Source of the DNA: CAWDDA01 sp963813345
GTDB taxonomy: Bacteria > Acidobacteriota > Blastocatellia > RBC074
Direction: 5' to 3'
Length of the DNA stretch: 64,000 nt
NCBI GenBank assembly: GCA_963813345.1
Contig: CAWEYR010000019.1
Span: 124,001-188,000 of the forward strand
The notes under the pieces were generated by a model. That model saw nothing but the letters and a program-made list of their open reading frames with translations. It had not been told where the DNA came from and did not search any database. Made by a program: the position numbers and the translations under genes. Position 1 is the first letter of the stretch. Every line of letters starts with the position of its first letter. Positions 1 through 8,330 of the stretch are shown here, in pieces.

Positions 1-2100
1 GTCATTATCGTTCTCTATTTCGGAGTGCTCCTCAAGTTTGAGGCAGCACGCGTGCTCATCATTCTATTCTTCAGTCTGGTAGGCATCCTTGGCAGTTATG
101 GTGTTGCGTGGTTTGGAATCCGAGTCAACACATTCGCGAATTCGCGGACGGCGTTTGCGAGCCTCGGGGGAAGGCCTTATCCACTTTACGCAATTCCTCT
201 AAAGGCCGGAATGAGCATCGGAATGATGCTCATTTCAGTAGAGCTTCTGATAATGCTCTGCATCCTGCTCTTTGTACCCGGTGATTATGCGGGAGCGTGT
301 TTTATCGGATTTGCGATCGGAGAATCGCTCGGTGCGGCTGCGTTGCGTATTGCCGGCGGGATTTTCACAAAGATCGCCGACATCGGGTCTGACTTGATGA
401 AGATTGTCTTCAAGATCAAGGAAGACGACGCGCGCAACCCGGGTGTCATTGCCGATTGTACCGGTGACAATGCGGGCGATTCGGTTGGTCCGAGCGCGGA
501 TGGCTTTGAAACTTACGGTGTGACCGGCGTAGCTCTGATATCGTTCATTCTGCTTGCCGTCAACGAGAAGGTTGCGGGCCCCGCCTACCAGGTTATCCAG
601 GTTCAGTTGCTCGTCTGGATTTTCGTGATGCGTATCATGATGGTGATTGCCTCTGGCGCGTCATATTTCATCAATGAAGCTGTGGCGAAAGCCCGATACG
701 GCAAAGCTTCTGAAATGAACTTCGAAACGCCTTTGACGACTCTCGTCTGGCTGACGTCGGTCATTTCAATCGGTCTTACCTACGTAGTCTCTTATCTGAT
801 CATCCCGGAGCTGGCTGGTGACGGGACTCTCTGGTGGAAGCTCTCGACGATCATCTCCTGTGGGACGCTCGCCGGTGCGGTAATTCCAGAGCTCGTCAAG
901 ATCTTTACCTCAACCAATTCGGCCCACGTAAAAGAGGTTGTGACGTCGTCGAGAGAAGGCGGTCCCTCGCTCAACATTCTTTCCGGCCTCGTGGCTGGAA
1001 ACTTTTCGGCTTACTGGATCGGGGTCGGTATCGTCGTCCTCATGTCGATCGCATATGCGTTCAGCCTGATGGGAGTCGGCGCGCTGATGATAGCGCCCGC
1101 GGTCTTTGCTTTCGGGCTTGTCGCATTCGGATTCCTGGGCATGGGTCCGGTAACGATCGCTGTCGATTCGTACGGCCCGGTCACCGACAATGCGCAGTCG
1201 GTCTATGAGCTGTCGTTGATTGAACAGCAGCCAAACGTTATCGAAGAGGTGAAGCGCGAGCACAATATGCTGGTCAGCTTTGACCGAGCAAAACATATGC
1301 TCGAAGAGAACGACGGCGCAGGCAATACTTTCAAAGCGACCGCAAAACCCGTATTGATCGGCACGGCCGTCGTCGGGGCGACAACCATGATCTTTTCGAT
1401 CATCGTGCTCCTGACTGAAGGGCTGACGGTCAACGTCGAAAAGCTTTCGCTTCTGCACGCGCCATTTCTGTTGGGATTGATCAGCGGTGGAGCGATTATC
1501 TACTGGTTTACAGGGGCGTCGATGCAGGCGGTGACAACGGGAGCATACCGCGCGGTTCAGTTCATCAAGGCCAATATCAAGCTTGAAGGTGTTGAGAAGG
1601 CATCGGTGGCTGACAGCAAAAAGGTGGTCGAAATCTGCACTCAGTATGCTCAGCGAGGTATGTTCAACATTTTTTTGACCGTCTTCTTTTCGACCCTCGC
1701 GTTCGCTTTTGTCGAGGAATATTTCTTTATCGGCTATCTGATCTCGATTGCAATCTTCGGACTTTACCAGGCGATCTTTATGGCGAATGCCGGTGGCGCC
1801 TGGGACAACGCGAAGAAGATTGTCGAAGTTGAGCTCAAGCAGAAGGGCACTGACCTGCATGCGGCGACGGTTGTGGGCGATACCGTGGGTGATCCTTTCA
1901 AGGACACCTCTTCAGTTGCTTTGAACCCTATTATCAAGTTTACGACTCTTTTTGGTTTGCTGGCTGTTGAACTGGCTGTGCAGCTGCGTCATACGGGCGC
2001 TTCGGGCGAAACGCTCAGTCACGGTCTGGCAATCGTCTTTTTCCTCGTTTCGGTCGTCTTTGTCTGGCGATCGTTCTACGGCATGAGGATTGGGAACTAG
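1..2100 (+). CDS. hppA: Membrane-bound proton-translocating pyrophosphatase (5' end outside window)
   Basis: Integral membrane pump that couples PPi hydrolysis to cation export across the inner membrane. The frame is open from base 1, so the start lies upstream; GTG at 25 is internal. Around 364-516 the protein carries the PPi/Mg-binding stretch (ADIGSD, then EDDARNPGVIAD, then GDNAGD), as in the family. The segment after it, SVGPSADGFETYG, differs from the usual CAGMAADLFE type of H+-PPases. The later GNTFKAT motif has lysine at the position known to separate K+-independent from K+-dependent enzymes, so K+-independence is inferred. Many hydrophobic helices are visible and the C-terminus (YGMRIGN) is intact. 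The transported ion cannot be settled from this reading. Confidence 0.93.
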   Translation, partial: VIIVLYFGVLLKFEAARVLIILFFSLVGILGSYGVAWFGIRVNTFANSRTAFASLGGRPYPLYAIPLKAGMSIGMMLISVELLIMLCILLFVPGDYAGACFIGFAIGESLGAAALRIAGGIFTKIADIGSDLMKIVFKIKEDDARNPGVIADCTGDNAGDSVGPSADGFETYGVTGVALISFILLAVNEKVAGPAYQVIQVQLLVWIFVMRIMMVIASGASYFINEAVAKARYGKASEMNFETPLTTLVWLTSVISIGLTYVVSYLIIPELAGDGTLWWKLSTIISCGTLAGAVIPELVKIFTSTNSAHVKEVVTSSREGGPSLNILSGLVAGNFSAYWIGVGIVVLMSIAYAFSLMGVGALMIAPAVFAFGLVAFGFLGMGPVTIAVDSYGPVTDNAQSVYELSLIEQQPNVIEEVKREHNMLVSFDRAKHMLEENDGAGNTFKATAKPVLIGTAVVGATTMIFSIIVLLTEGLTVNVEKLSLLHAPFLLGLISGGAIIYWFTGASMQAVTTGAYRAVQFIKANIKLEGVEKASVADSKKVVEICTQYAQRGMFNIFLTVFFSTLAFAFVEEYFFIGYLISIAIFGLYQAIFMANAGGAWDNAKKIVEVELKQKGTDLHAATVVGDTVGDPFKDTSSVALNPIIKFTTLFGLLAVELAVQLRHTGASGETLSHGLAIVFFLVSVVFVWRSFYGMRIGN

Positions 2101-2171
2101 CGTGTTAGAATCTCGTTTGCCGAGACGAGGGAAGAACATCTTGCGGATACTCAACGAAGGAGCAATAAAGT

Positions 2172-2888
2172 ATGCTTAAACGACTTTCTCTGGTGCTTTC
2201 TCTGATCATCGCTGCGTCGATTTCAGCGCTGGCTCAGACTGCACATCCTGCCGAAGGCGCGTACAGCGTGGCTGCTACGGGCGCCGAGATTGGCACTGTC
2301 AATTTCACATTGAAGTTGATGAAGAAGGGCGATGTCTGGTCGGGTGAAGTCGTGGATTCTCCGATTCCGATGACGGTAAAAACCGTGACGATCGGTGCTG
2401 ACAACAAGGTGACGATCCTCGCCTCGACTGGTGACGCTGAGGTAACGCTTAACGGAGTCCTTGAAGGCCCCAAGCTTGCCGGCGACTGGACTGCCGGTCA
2501 ATCAAAGGGAACGTTCACGGCGACCAGGAAAGAGGCCGTAGCTGCAGGCGGAGCCGCTCCCGCAGCGCCGGCGGCTGGTGCAGCCCCTGCAGCGGGCGCG
2601 TCAGCGGCGCTTGAAGGTACATATGACGCCGAAGTGACCGCTGAGGGCCAGGGATCGCTGCCCTTTGTTCTGGTCATCAAGAAGGCAGGCGACAAGCTGA
2701 CGACAGAGGTCCCGAATGCCGGTGATCTGAATATCGTTGGCATCGACGTCAACGGCACCGACGTCACGTTGAATGCAACCTTCCAGGGAAATCCGTTTCC
2801 ATTGAAGGGAACGACGGACGGAAGCAAGATGGGTGGAAAGTGGGAAGCCGGCGGCTTCTCAGGCACCTGGTCAGCAAAGAAGAAGTAG
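2172..2888 (+). CDS. Exported protein with two repeated beta-rich domains
   Basis: I do not recognise a named family. The 238-residue product has a clear signal peptide (MLKRLSLVLSLIIAASISALAQ, cleavage after ALAQ). Two related halves follow, each about 80 residues: PAEGAYSV...GTFTATRK and ALEGTYDAE...GTWSAKKK. Both begin with EG(A/T)Y and end with G(T/G)(F/W)(T/S)A and lysines. An Ala/Pro-rich linker of roughly 25 residues (AAPAAPAAGAAPAAG) joins them. The alternating hydrophobic pattern suggests beta-sandwich or lipocalin-like modules. A good Shine-Dalgarno (GAAGGAG near 2156) precedes the ATG. It stands alone 71 bases after hppA and is followed by a composite palindrome. Location: periplasm or cell surface (inferred). 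Confidence 0.75.
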   Translation: MLKRLSLVLSLIIAASISALAQTAHPAEGAYSVAATGAEIGTVNFTLKLMKKGDVWSGEVVDSPIPMTVKTVTIGADNKVTILASTGDAEVTLNGVLEGPKLAGDWTAGQSKGTFTATRKEAVAAGGAAPAAPAAGAAPAAGASAALEGTYDAEVTAEGQGSLPFVLVIKKAGDKLTTEVPNAGDLNIVGIDVNGTDVTLNATFQGNPFPLKGTTDGSKMGGKWEAGGFSGTWSAKKK

Positions 2889-2892
2889 GAGA

Positions 2893-3032
2893 GGGGTCAG
2901 GGGTCAGGGATCAGTGGTCAGGGTAAGGAGTTCAAGCTTTAGCTTGCGGTAAGAAGCTTGATTCAAGAGCAAGCTAAAGCTTGAACTCCATACCCCTGAC
3001 CCCTGACCCCTGACCCCTGACCCCTGACCCCT
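2893..3032. repeat. Composite palindrome R1 (GGGTCAG heptamers around a GAGTTCAAGC core)
   Basis: The outer left arm is made of GGGTCAG-type heptamers from 2893; the outer right arm is CCCTGAC heptamers up to 3032. Inside lies a near-perfect inverted pair, GGAGTTCAAGCTTTAGCTTG at 2927-2946 and its reverse complement at 2970-2989. The whole element can fold into one long hairpin. It ends one base before the ATG of the next gene. Confidence 0.9.
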
Positions 3033-3033
3033 A

Positions 3034-3246
3034 ATGCGTAATTTCCTTGAAGCGCGGATTGGTAATGAGATCGACGTTCAGTGCCTGGGCACGATGATTA
3101 GCGGCCGTATCGTCAAGGTCGAGGGCAACGTTCTATTCCTCGAGAAGGACGAGACGACGTGTTACATCAACATCGATCGGATCATTGCTGTCTGGGATAG
3201 TAAGGAAAAGAAGATGTCGTCCCCGGGATTTGCGCCAGGCAAGTGA
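3034..3246 (+). CDS. Small Sm-like beta-barrel protein, possibly MM0924 family
   Basis: A 70-residue protein rich in beta strands (IGNEIDVQCLG, SGRIVKVEGNVLFLEKD, CYINIDRIIAVWD). It resembles the small MM0924-like proteins with an Sm/Hfq-type barrel; I recall that family from general knowledge and cannot check it here. There is no Shine-Dalgarno, because the ATG directly abuts the heptamer array of R1. The 3' end overlaps the convergent NlpC/P60 gene by about 65 bases. It has no signal peptide, so it is likely cytoplasmic. Confidence 0.6.
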   Translation: MRNFLEARIGNEIDVQCLGTMISGRIVKVEGNVLFLEKDETTCYINIDRIIAVWDSKEKKMSSPGFAPGK

Positions 3247-3703
3247 GCGGATCAACGCAGCGTTGCGGCCCAAAGCCGGTTGCTACCCGGAATCCGGTGA
3301 TTCGTTTCTCCCAATATCCTGAGAAGTAGGACAGAACGACCCCATTAGTGCGTGAGGCGTGGTAGAAAGAATAGGCATCGCGCACGATTCCGACATGGTT
3401 GAGGCCGTTGAAGAATACCAGCGTTCCGAACTCTCGCTTTTGATCTGCGGCGGCTTCCGGGAACAACTGCCAGAGAACACTTGCGGGTGAGCGTTCAAAG
3501 CTCAGCCCTGCTTCCTTCAGTACTCGCCAGACGAACCCCGAACAGTCATACCCGGCGTCATCGGTACCCGCGAAGCGGTATCTGACTCCGAGCCTGTCAC
3601 CGATTGAATTCTCAAGTTTGATTGCATCCAGATGCTGTGCAGTAGCGCTTGCAGTCAATAACAGCACAAGAATAGACAGGGTGAGGCCTCGTGCTCCTCG
3701 CAT
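3182..3703 (-). CDS. NlpC/P60 family cell-wall hydrolase, exported
   Basis: A 173-residue protein with a signal peptide (ends ...TASATAQ, about residue 23). A single NlpC/P60 domain follows: the nucleophile is Cys54 in YDCSGFVW, the base His103 in LNHVGIV, and the probable third polar residue His115 in FYHAS. Such enzymes cleave peptide bonds in peptidoglycan stems, so it likely acts in the periplasm. A short tail with two cysteines (CVDPLTC) follows the domain. The gene is divergent from the glycosyltransferase and overlaps the small plus-strand gene at its 3' end. Confidence 0.85.
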   Translation of the reverse strand: MRGARGLTLSILVLLLTASATAQHLDAIKLENSIGDRLGVRYRFAGTDDAGYDCSGFVWRVLKEAGLSFERSPASVLWQLFPEAAADQKREFGTLVFFNGLNHVGIVRDAYSFYHASRTNGVVLSYFSGYWEKRITGFRVATGFGPQRCVDPLTCLAQIPGTTSSFPYYPRQQ

Positions 3704-4023
3704 GCTGAAACTCTCCTGACTTAATACTTAAATGCGGTTACGGGGATGCAGATCGAACAAAACAGAACTGAACCTGCGGTCAAACATGAAACCCAACCGC
3801 GAAGTTCGCGGAATAATAGACCAGAAACCTGCCGAATGTCACGCGTAAAGCTGGAACAAAATCAATCTTAATGCGTGACTTGAATTGAGATTGCGGTTTA
3901 TACTCCTAACCCGACTACTAAGCAGGCTTTGTCGAAAAAGATTCACGCTTGCAATCGACTCTAGGCCCCAGAGCTGCAGCATAAGAAGAAACTTGAGAAG
4001 GAACAGACTGAACTTGTTGCATT
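3704..4023. other. Intergenic region with one short palindrome
   Basis: A divergent spacer of about 320 bases between the NlpC/P60 gene and the glycosyltransferase. The only structured element I see is a perfect 15-base palindrome at 3797-3811, CCGCGAA-G-TTCGCGG, followed by AATAATA. It could be an operator or a small hairpin. No convincing promoter pair with proper spacing was found, and the ATG of the glycosyltransferase lacks a clear Shine-Dalgarno. Confidence 0.4.
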
Positions 4024-5214
4024 ATGAAGATAGCTATCTTGGGGACGCGAGGCATTCCTGCCAACTACGGTGGCTTCGAGACTTTTGCGGAACAGCTTGG
4101 AACACGTCTGGCCGCTCGAGGTCATCAAGTTACCGTTTATGGCCGTAAGCATTACGCTACTTCGTCCGCTACGGTTTATCGCGGTGTCGAGCTGGTAGTG
4201 CTTCCGACAATTAAACATAAATATTTCGACACGGTGATTCACGCCTTTCTGTCGATCATTCATGCGCTACCCAGGCGCTATGATGTGATCCTCATCTGCA
4301 ACGCAGCTAACAGCATCTTCGCCTTTCTTCCGCGGCTTGTCGGCACACCTACTCTGGTCAACGTCGACGGGCTTGAACGAAAGCGCAAGAAATGGGGCTG
4401 GATCGGCCGTACCTATTACTTTTTCTCAGAATGGCTATCGACATTTGTTCCAACCGCAATCGTGACCGATGCCCAGGTAATTCAGAATTACTACGAAACG
4501 CGGTGGAATAAGAAGTCCGAGATGATCACCTACGGTGCCGAGTCGGCACGCCGCGCGGCTCCGGAGCATCTGGCGAAATATGATCTGACCCCGAATGGCT
4601 ATATTCTTTATGTCAGTCGCCTTGAACCCGAGAATAACGCTCACCTTGTTATCAAAGCGTATGAGCGGGTCGAGACCACACTCCCGCTTGTGATTGTCGG
4701 CGGCGCTCCCTATGCCAGAGAGTACATTGCCAGCCTGAAGAACACGCGGGACCCGCGCGTCAGGTTTCTCGGTTTCGTTTTTGGCGAGGATTATCGAGCG
4801 CTCCAACAGAACGCGTATTGCTATGTGCATGCTACGGAAGTGGGTGGAACTCACCCGGCACTGATCGAAGCCATGGGCGCGGGTAACTGCGCACTCACAC
4901 TGGCGACGCCGGAGAATCTCGAGGTAATCGGAGAAGCTGGAGTTGTCTACGACTCAATCGACGATCTGACGCTCAAGCTGCGCCGCGTTCTGGCCGACCC
5001 TTCCGTTATCGGAGAGTATCGGCATCGCGCGATGTCGCGCGTTATGCAACTCTATAATTGGGAACAGATCACTGACCGTTATGAAACGCTGCTCGCCCGG
5101 CTGGCTGATGTGGATGACTTTGCCGAGATACGGCACGCGGTCGAATCCGTATCGCTGACTAAGGTTGAAGAAGCTAAGCTCAAGCAAAGCCGCGCCGCGC
5201 GGACCACGCAGTAA
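4024..5214 (+). CDS. Glycosyltransferase family 4 with N-terminal DUF1972 domain
   Basis: A 396-residue cytoplasmic or membrane-associated transferase. The N-terminus (MKIAILGTRGIPANYGGFET) is the hallmark of DUF1972 rhamnosyltransferase-like proteins that build exopolysaccharide or O-antigen chains. The C-terminal GT-B half shows YVSRLEPENN and the sugar-nucleotide-binding region with HATEVGGTHPALIEAMG, where the conserved Glu lies. An ABC-2 export permease begins 15 bases downstream, so the two are probably co-transcribed in surface polysaccharide assembly. The sugar and acceptor are unknown. Confidence 0.88.
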   Translation: MKIAILGTRGIPANYGGFETFAEQLGTRLAARGHQVTVYGRKHYATSSATVYRGVELVVLPTIKHKYFDTVIHAFLSIIHALPRRYDVILICNAANSIFAFLPRLVGTPTLVNVDGLERKRKKWGWIGRTYYFFSEWLSTFVPTAIVTDAQVIQNYYETRWNKKSEMITYGAESARRAAPEHLAKYDLTPNGYILYVSRLEPENNAHLVIKAYERVETTLPLVIVGGAPYAREYIASLKNTRDPRVRFLGFVFGEDYRALQQNAYCYVHATEVGGTHPALIEAMGAGNCALTLATPENLEVIGEAGVVYDSIDDLTLKLRRVLADPSVIGEYRHRAMSRVMQLYNWEQITDRYETLLARLADVDDFAEIRHAVESVSLTKVEEAKLKQSRAARTTQ

Positions 5215-5229
5215 TATCTCTCGACAGAA

Positions 5230-6057
5230 ATGTCTCTCGATACCTCGACGCGAGCCCCGATCTGGCAGGCCGGGATCTCTCTGGTCAGCCAGCACAGTGG
5301 GCTCATCAGATCACTCGTCCGACGCGATCTGACAAATCGATACAAAGGGTCTCTCGGCGGGATTGCCTGGGCATTCATCACACCGGCTGTGATGATAGTG
5401 ATCTTCACACTGATCTTCTCCGGCATCTTCCGCGCGCGGTTCGGGTCGCAGGCAGGACCGCTTACGTTTGCGCTCTACCTCTTCTGCGGTCTGCTCCCGT
5501 GGATCGCGTTCAGCGACGGCATTCAGCGATCAACAACAGTTCTCACTGAAAACGTAAACCTCATCAAACGGGTTCTCTTTCCTATCGAAGCACTGCCGGT
5601 CAATGTCGCGTTGTCGGCAGTCGTACAACAACTCGTCGGTACAATCGTCCTTCTGATCATTAATCTTGCGCTCGGAGGAGGTATGCACGCGACGACTCTC
5701 TATCTTCCCGTGTTACTCGCGATCCAGCTGTTGCCGACGCTCGGTCTCGGGTGGCTGACTGCCAGTCTTGGCGTCTTCCTCCGGGATGTAACACAGGCAA
5801 CTCATCTCATCCTGCAGGCATGGCTCTACCTGACGCCGATCTTCTACCCTGAGGAGATGGTGCCGGAAAGTTTTCGCTGGCTGGTGAGATTCAATCCGAT
5901 GGCGCCGCTGATTCGTTCGTATCGGCGTGTTCTGCTGGAAGGAAACCACCCCGACTGGATGGGGCTCGGCTACACGATTATTTTTGGACTAACGTGCCTT
6001 CTGGTTGGTTACTGGTGGTTCGAGCGAACCAAGAAGGCATTTGCGGATGTTATTTGA
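5230..6057 (+). CDS. ABC-2 type polysaccharide export permease
   Basis: A 275-residue integral membrane protein with about six predicted helices. The N-terminal arrangement (LVRRDLTNRYKGSLGGIAW) and the FNPMAPLIRSYR segment are typical of Wzm/TagG-type permeases, which move undecaprenyl-linked polysaccharides out of the cytoplasm with a Wzt-type ATPase. No ATPase gene lies next to it here, so the partner must be elsewhere. The 3' end overlaps the convergent hspR gene by 8 bases. Confidence 0.88.
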   Translation: MSLDTSTRAPIWQAGISLVSQHSGLIRSLVRRDLTNRYKGSLGGIAWAFITPAVMIVIFTLIFSGIFRARFGSQAGPLTFALYLFCGLLPWIAFSDGIQRSTTVLTENVNLIKRVLFPIEALPVNVALSAVVQQLVGTIVLLIINLALGGGMHATTLYLPVLLAIQLLPTLGLGWLTASLGVFLRDVTQATHLILQAWLYLTPIFYPEEMVPESFRWLVRFNPMAPLIRSYRRVLLEGNHPDWMGLGYTIIFGLTCLLVGYWWFERTKKAFADVI

Positions 6058-6415
6058 TTGGCCGCCGGCGCATCGGAACCAGAGCTTGAGTCGCGTTCAG
6101 ATCCTCCAGTGACCCCTGCGCCGCGTAATCACGAAGATATTCAAAGAAGCGATTGAATTCCTGCTGCATGCCTTCCATCTTCTCACGCATATTGAGAATG
6201 ATCTCCACTCCGGCAAGATTTACACCGAGGTCGCGAGTCAGTCCAAGAATGATTTCAAGCCGTTCGACATCCTGATCCGTGTATAAACGAATGTTCCCCT
6301 CAGTCCTTGATGGCTTGAGCAACCCCTCGCGCTCATAGAGCCGCAAGGTCTGTTGATGAATGCCGTAATGGTCGGCTACCGCACTGATGGTGTAGCCTTT
6401 TGTACGACGCTTCAT
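6050..6415 (-). CDS. hspR: HspR-type MerR-family heat-shock repressor
   Basis: A 121-residue winged-helix regulator: GYTISAVADHYGIHQQTLR is the MerR helix-turn-helix and REGLLKPSRTEGNIRLYTDQ the wing. A coiled-coil dimerisation helix follows. It is the last gene of the dnaK-hsp20-dnaJ-hspR order, where HspR normally represses its own operon by binding HAIR sites, with DnaK as co-repressor. ATG at 6415 is preferred because GAGG lies seven bases upstream; the upstream in-frame TTG at 6427 would overlap that ribosome binding site. Confidence 0.88.
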   Translation of the reverse strand: MKRRTKGYTISAVADHYGIHQQTLRLYEREGLLKPSRTEGNIRLYTDQDVERLEIILGLTRDLGVNLAGVEIILNMREKMEGMQQEFNRFFEYLRDYAAQGSLEDLNATQALVPMRRRPIK

Positions 6416-6430
6416 AGTTAGCCTCAAAGA

Positions 6431-6573
6431 GGGTGCTGAGTGCTGGGTGCTGAGTGCTGAGTGTGGAGTTTGAGTTCGAGCTTTAGCTTGGCCGTTTCTC
6501 GATCATCAAGACGCACGCTAAAGCTTGAACTCCAATACTCAGCACCCAGCACTCAGCACCGCACTCAGCACTC
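6431..6573. repeat. Composite palindrome R2 (TGCTGAG heptamers around a GAGTTCAAGC core)
   Basis: TGCTGAG-type heptamers form the left arm and CTCAGCA heptamers the right arm. A slightly diverged GAGTTCGAGCTTTAGCTTG pairs with GCTAAAGCTTGAACTC inside. It lies between dnaJ and hspR and so would be part of the heat-shock transcript. Confidence 0.88.
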
Positions 6574-6580
6574 TTCCTCT

Positions 6581-7765
6581 TCATTCCAATCCGAGATCCT
6601 TTCTTGGATTCTCGGAGTTTCTTCGAGCGAACTGTCTGAGCAGCTCCTTTGAATCCTCATCAATCACCTTGGGCAGCACGATCTTGACTTCCACGTACTG
6701 ATCTCCGTGCGCCTTTCCACGCAGGCTTGGCGCTCCCTTCTCACGAAGCCGGAAGACCTGGCCAGACTGCGTTCCAGGCGGAATTCTGAGCTGTGCTTTT
6801 CCGCTTACCGTGGGCACTTCAATCTTTGCTCCCAGTCCTGCCTCCGGAAGCGATATTGGAATCGTGCAGTAAATGTTGTCGCCTTTGCGTGTGAAAAGGC
6901 GGTGCGGCGCGACGTTGGTATTGATATAGAGATCACCCGGAGGCCCACCCCGTCGTCCAGCATTACCCTTGCCGGCAACTTTCACCTTCGAGCCTGTATC
7001 CACACCCGCCGGAATTCGCACCTTTACGGTTTCGACCTTCGGCACCGTGCCGGCGCCACGGCACGAAAGACAGGGCTGCTTTCGTTTTCCAGTGCCGTTG
7101 CAATCCGGGCAAGACTGATCGAAGCGAAGAAATCCCCCGCCGGAAGACAGCTTGCCAGTACCATGACACGTTCCACACGTGACTTCCTTGCCTGACTGAC
7201 CGCCCGCACTGCTTTCGCCCGTGCCTCCGCAGGCACCACAGTTCTCCCTGCGTTCGATTGCGATGGATTTAGTCAGACCGTTGATCGCATCTTCGAAAGA
7301 AAGCGACAGCGGAATTTCAATGTCAGCGCCTCGCTGAGGCCCGCGAGTCTCGCGGGCACCAGTCCTCGCTCCTCCGAATAGATCGCCAAAAATGTCGCGA
7401 AAACTCGAGCTGCCTGATCCCCCCGCACCGGCGCCGGCTCCTGCGCCAGCACCCGCCCCGGCCCCGCCGGTAAAGATGTTGCTCCAATCGAAATCAACTC
7501 CAGGACCGCGCGTCTGATGCGCGGCAGCATCCCGCATGGATTCGCTGTACGTCCCGAACTTGTCGTAAACATCGCGTTTCTTCGCGTCAGAAAGGACGTC
7601 GTAGGCCTCAGAGATTTGCTTGAACTTCTCTTCCGCGGCCTTGTCGCCGGGATTCACATCGGGATGGTGCTTGCGCGCGAGACGCCGGTAGGCTTTGCGG
7701 ATCTCATCCTGCGAGGCGCCGCGCTTTACGCCCAGCAAAGTGTAGTAATCTTCCCGATTGGCCAT
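6581..7765 (-). CDS. dnaJ: Chaperone protein DnaJ
   Basis: A 394-residue Hsp40 co-chaperone that stimulates DnaK ATPase and delivers substrates. The J domain is at about residues 5-70 with HPD at 34-36. A Gly-rich region contains an unusual run of alternating Gly-Ala (about residues 101-115). Four CxxCxGxG zinc motifs follow, with cysteines at 176/179, 197/200, 219/222 and 232/235. The two C-terminal substrate-binding beta domains come last. The gene lies 18 bases after hsp20 in the heat-shock operon and the frame is intact. Confidence 0.97.
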   Translation of the reverse strand: MANREDYYTLLGVKRGASQDEIRKAYRRLARKHHPDVNPGDKAAEEKFKQISEAYDVLSDAKKRDVYDKFGTYSESMRDAAAHQTRGPGVDFDWSNIFTGGAGAGAGAGAGAGAGGSGSSSFRDIFGDLFGGARTGARETRGPQRGADIEIPLSLSFEDAINGLTKSIAIERRENCGACGGTGESSAGGQSGKEVTCGTCHGTGKLSSGGGFLRFDQSCPDCNGTGKRKQPCLSCRGAGTVPKVETVKVRIPAGVDTGSKVKVAGKGNAGRRGGPPGDLYINTNVAPHRLFTRKGDNIYCTIPISLPEAGLGAKIEVPTVSGKAQLRIPPGTQSGQVFRLREKGAPSLRGKAHGDQYVEVKIVLPKVIDEDSKELLRQFARRNSENPRKDLGLE

Positions 7766-7783
7766 TCTTTACTTCGGGCAACC

Positions 7784-8221
7784 TCACGACTTGACTTCTA
7801 TTTGTCGTCCGCCAGATTTGCTCTCTCCCTCGGTCCGCTTTGGGAGAATAACTTGCAGCACGCCGCGTTCAAGTTCCGCCTGAATCTTCGCAACATCAAT
7901 CAGCTCCGAGAGGCTGAACTTTCGCTCAAATGTTCCGTACAGACTCTCGAGCTGATGAAAATGCTCCGAATGTGCCTCGCGCTCCCACCGCCGTTCGCCC
8001 TTCAGAATCAACATCCGATCGACTACCTGAATGTCGATGTCGTCGCTCTTCAGACCAGGCAGCTCCGCGGTCAGCACGAAATCTGTTGGCGTCTCGAAAA
8101 TGTCCACCGCCGGAGACCAGTTCCCTCGCTCGCGGTTCTGAAAGACCTTGGGACCTTGAGTCAGCTCCGCGAAATGCTGCTCAATCGCTGCCAGATCTGT
8201 TAAAAGCCGCCGCATAGACAT
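7784..8221 (-). CDS. Hsp20/alpha-crystallin small heat-shock protein
   Basis: An ATP-independent holdase chaperone. With the start at ATG 8221 it has 145 residues. The alpha-crystallin domain covers about residues 40-130 and includes TAELPGLKSDDIDIQV, LILKGER and the final GVLQVILPK strand. The frame stays open upstream to 8326, but those 35 extra residues are a translation of an intergenic inverted repeat, so the shorter start is preferred. It sits between dnaK and dnaJ and is probably induced with them. Confidence 0.9.
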   Translation of the reverse strand: MSMRRLLTDLAAIEQHFAELTQGPKVFQNRERGNWSPAVDIFETPTDFVLTAELPGLKSDDIDIQVVDRMLILKGERRWEREAHSEHFHQLESLYGTFERKFSLSELIDVAKIQAELERGVLQVILPKRTEGESKSGGRQIEVKS

Positions 8222-8230
8222 GAGTTCTTT

Positions 8231-8322
8231 AAGGTACGTTGTACCGCCAGGAGCGAGCTTCGACGTTACTTGTGAACCTCTGAGACTATCACGACTAAAG
8301 CTTGACTCGTACAACGTACCTT
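8231..8322. repeat. Inverted repeat of the GGTACGTTGTACCGCC family
   Basis: AAGGTACGTTGTA at 8231-8243 is perfectly complementary to TACAACGTACCTT at 8310-8322. It lies between dnaK and hsp20. The same sequence block recurs at 13942-14006, 19134-19149 and 34751-34780. Confidence 0.85.
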
Positions 8323-8330
8323 CCACTTAC

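Noticed and set aside
910..1860. A 316-residue open frame antisense to the pyrophosphatase
   Set aside because: The sense strand encodes conserved catalytic motifs; the antisense product is rich in Arg/His/Asp with no recognisable domain.
2893..3032. Rho-independent terminators at the composite palindromes
   Set aside because: No T-run follows the stems, and several lie inside operons.
3885..4148. An 87-residue frame at the start of the glycosyltransferase
   Set aside because: It overlaps the conserved glycosyltransferase N-terminus in another frame and has no family likeness.
7517..8203. A 228-residue plus-strand frame over dnaJ and hsp20
   Set aside because: It is antisense to two clear chaperone genes and has no motif.
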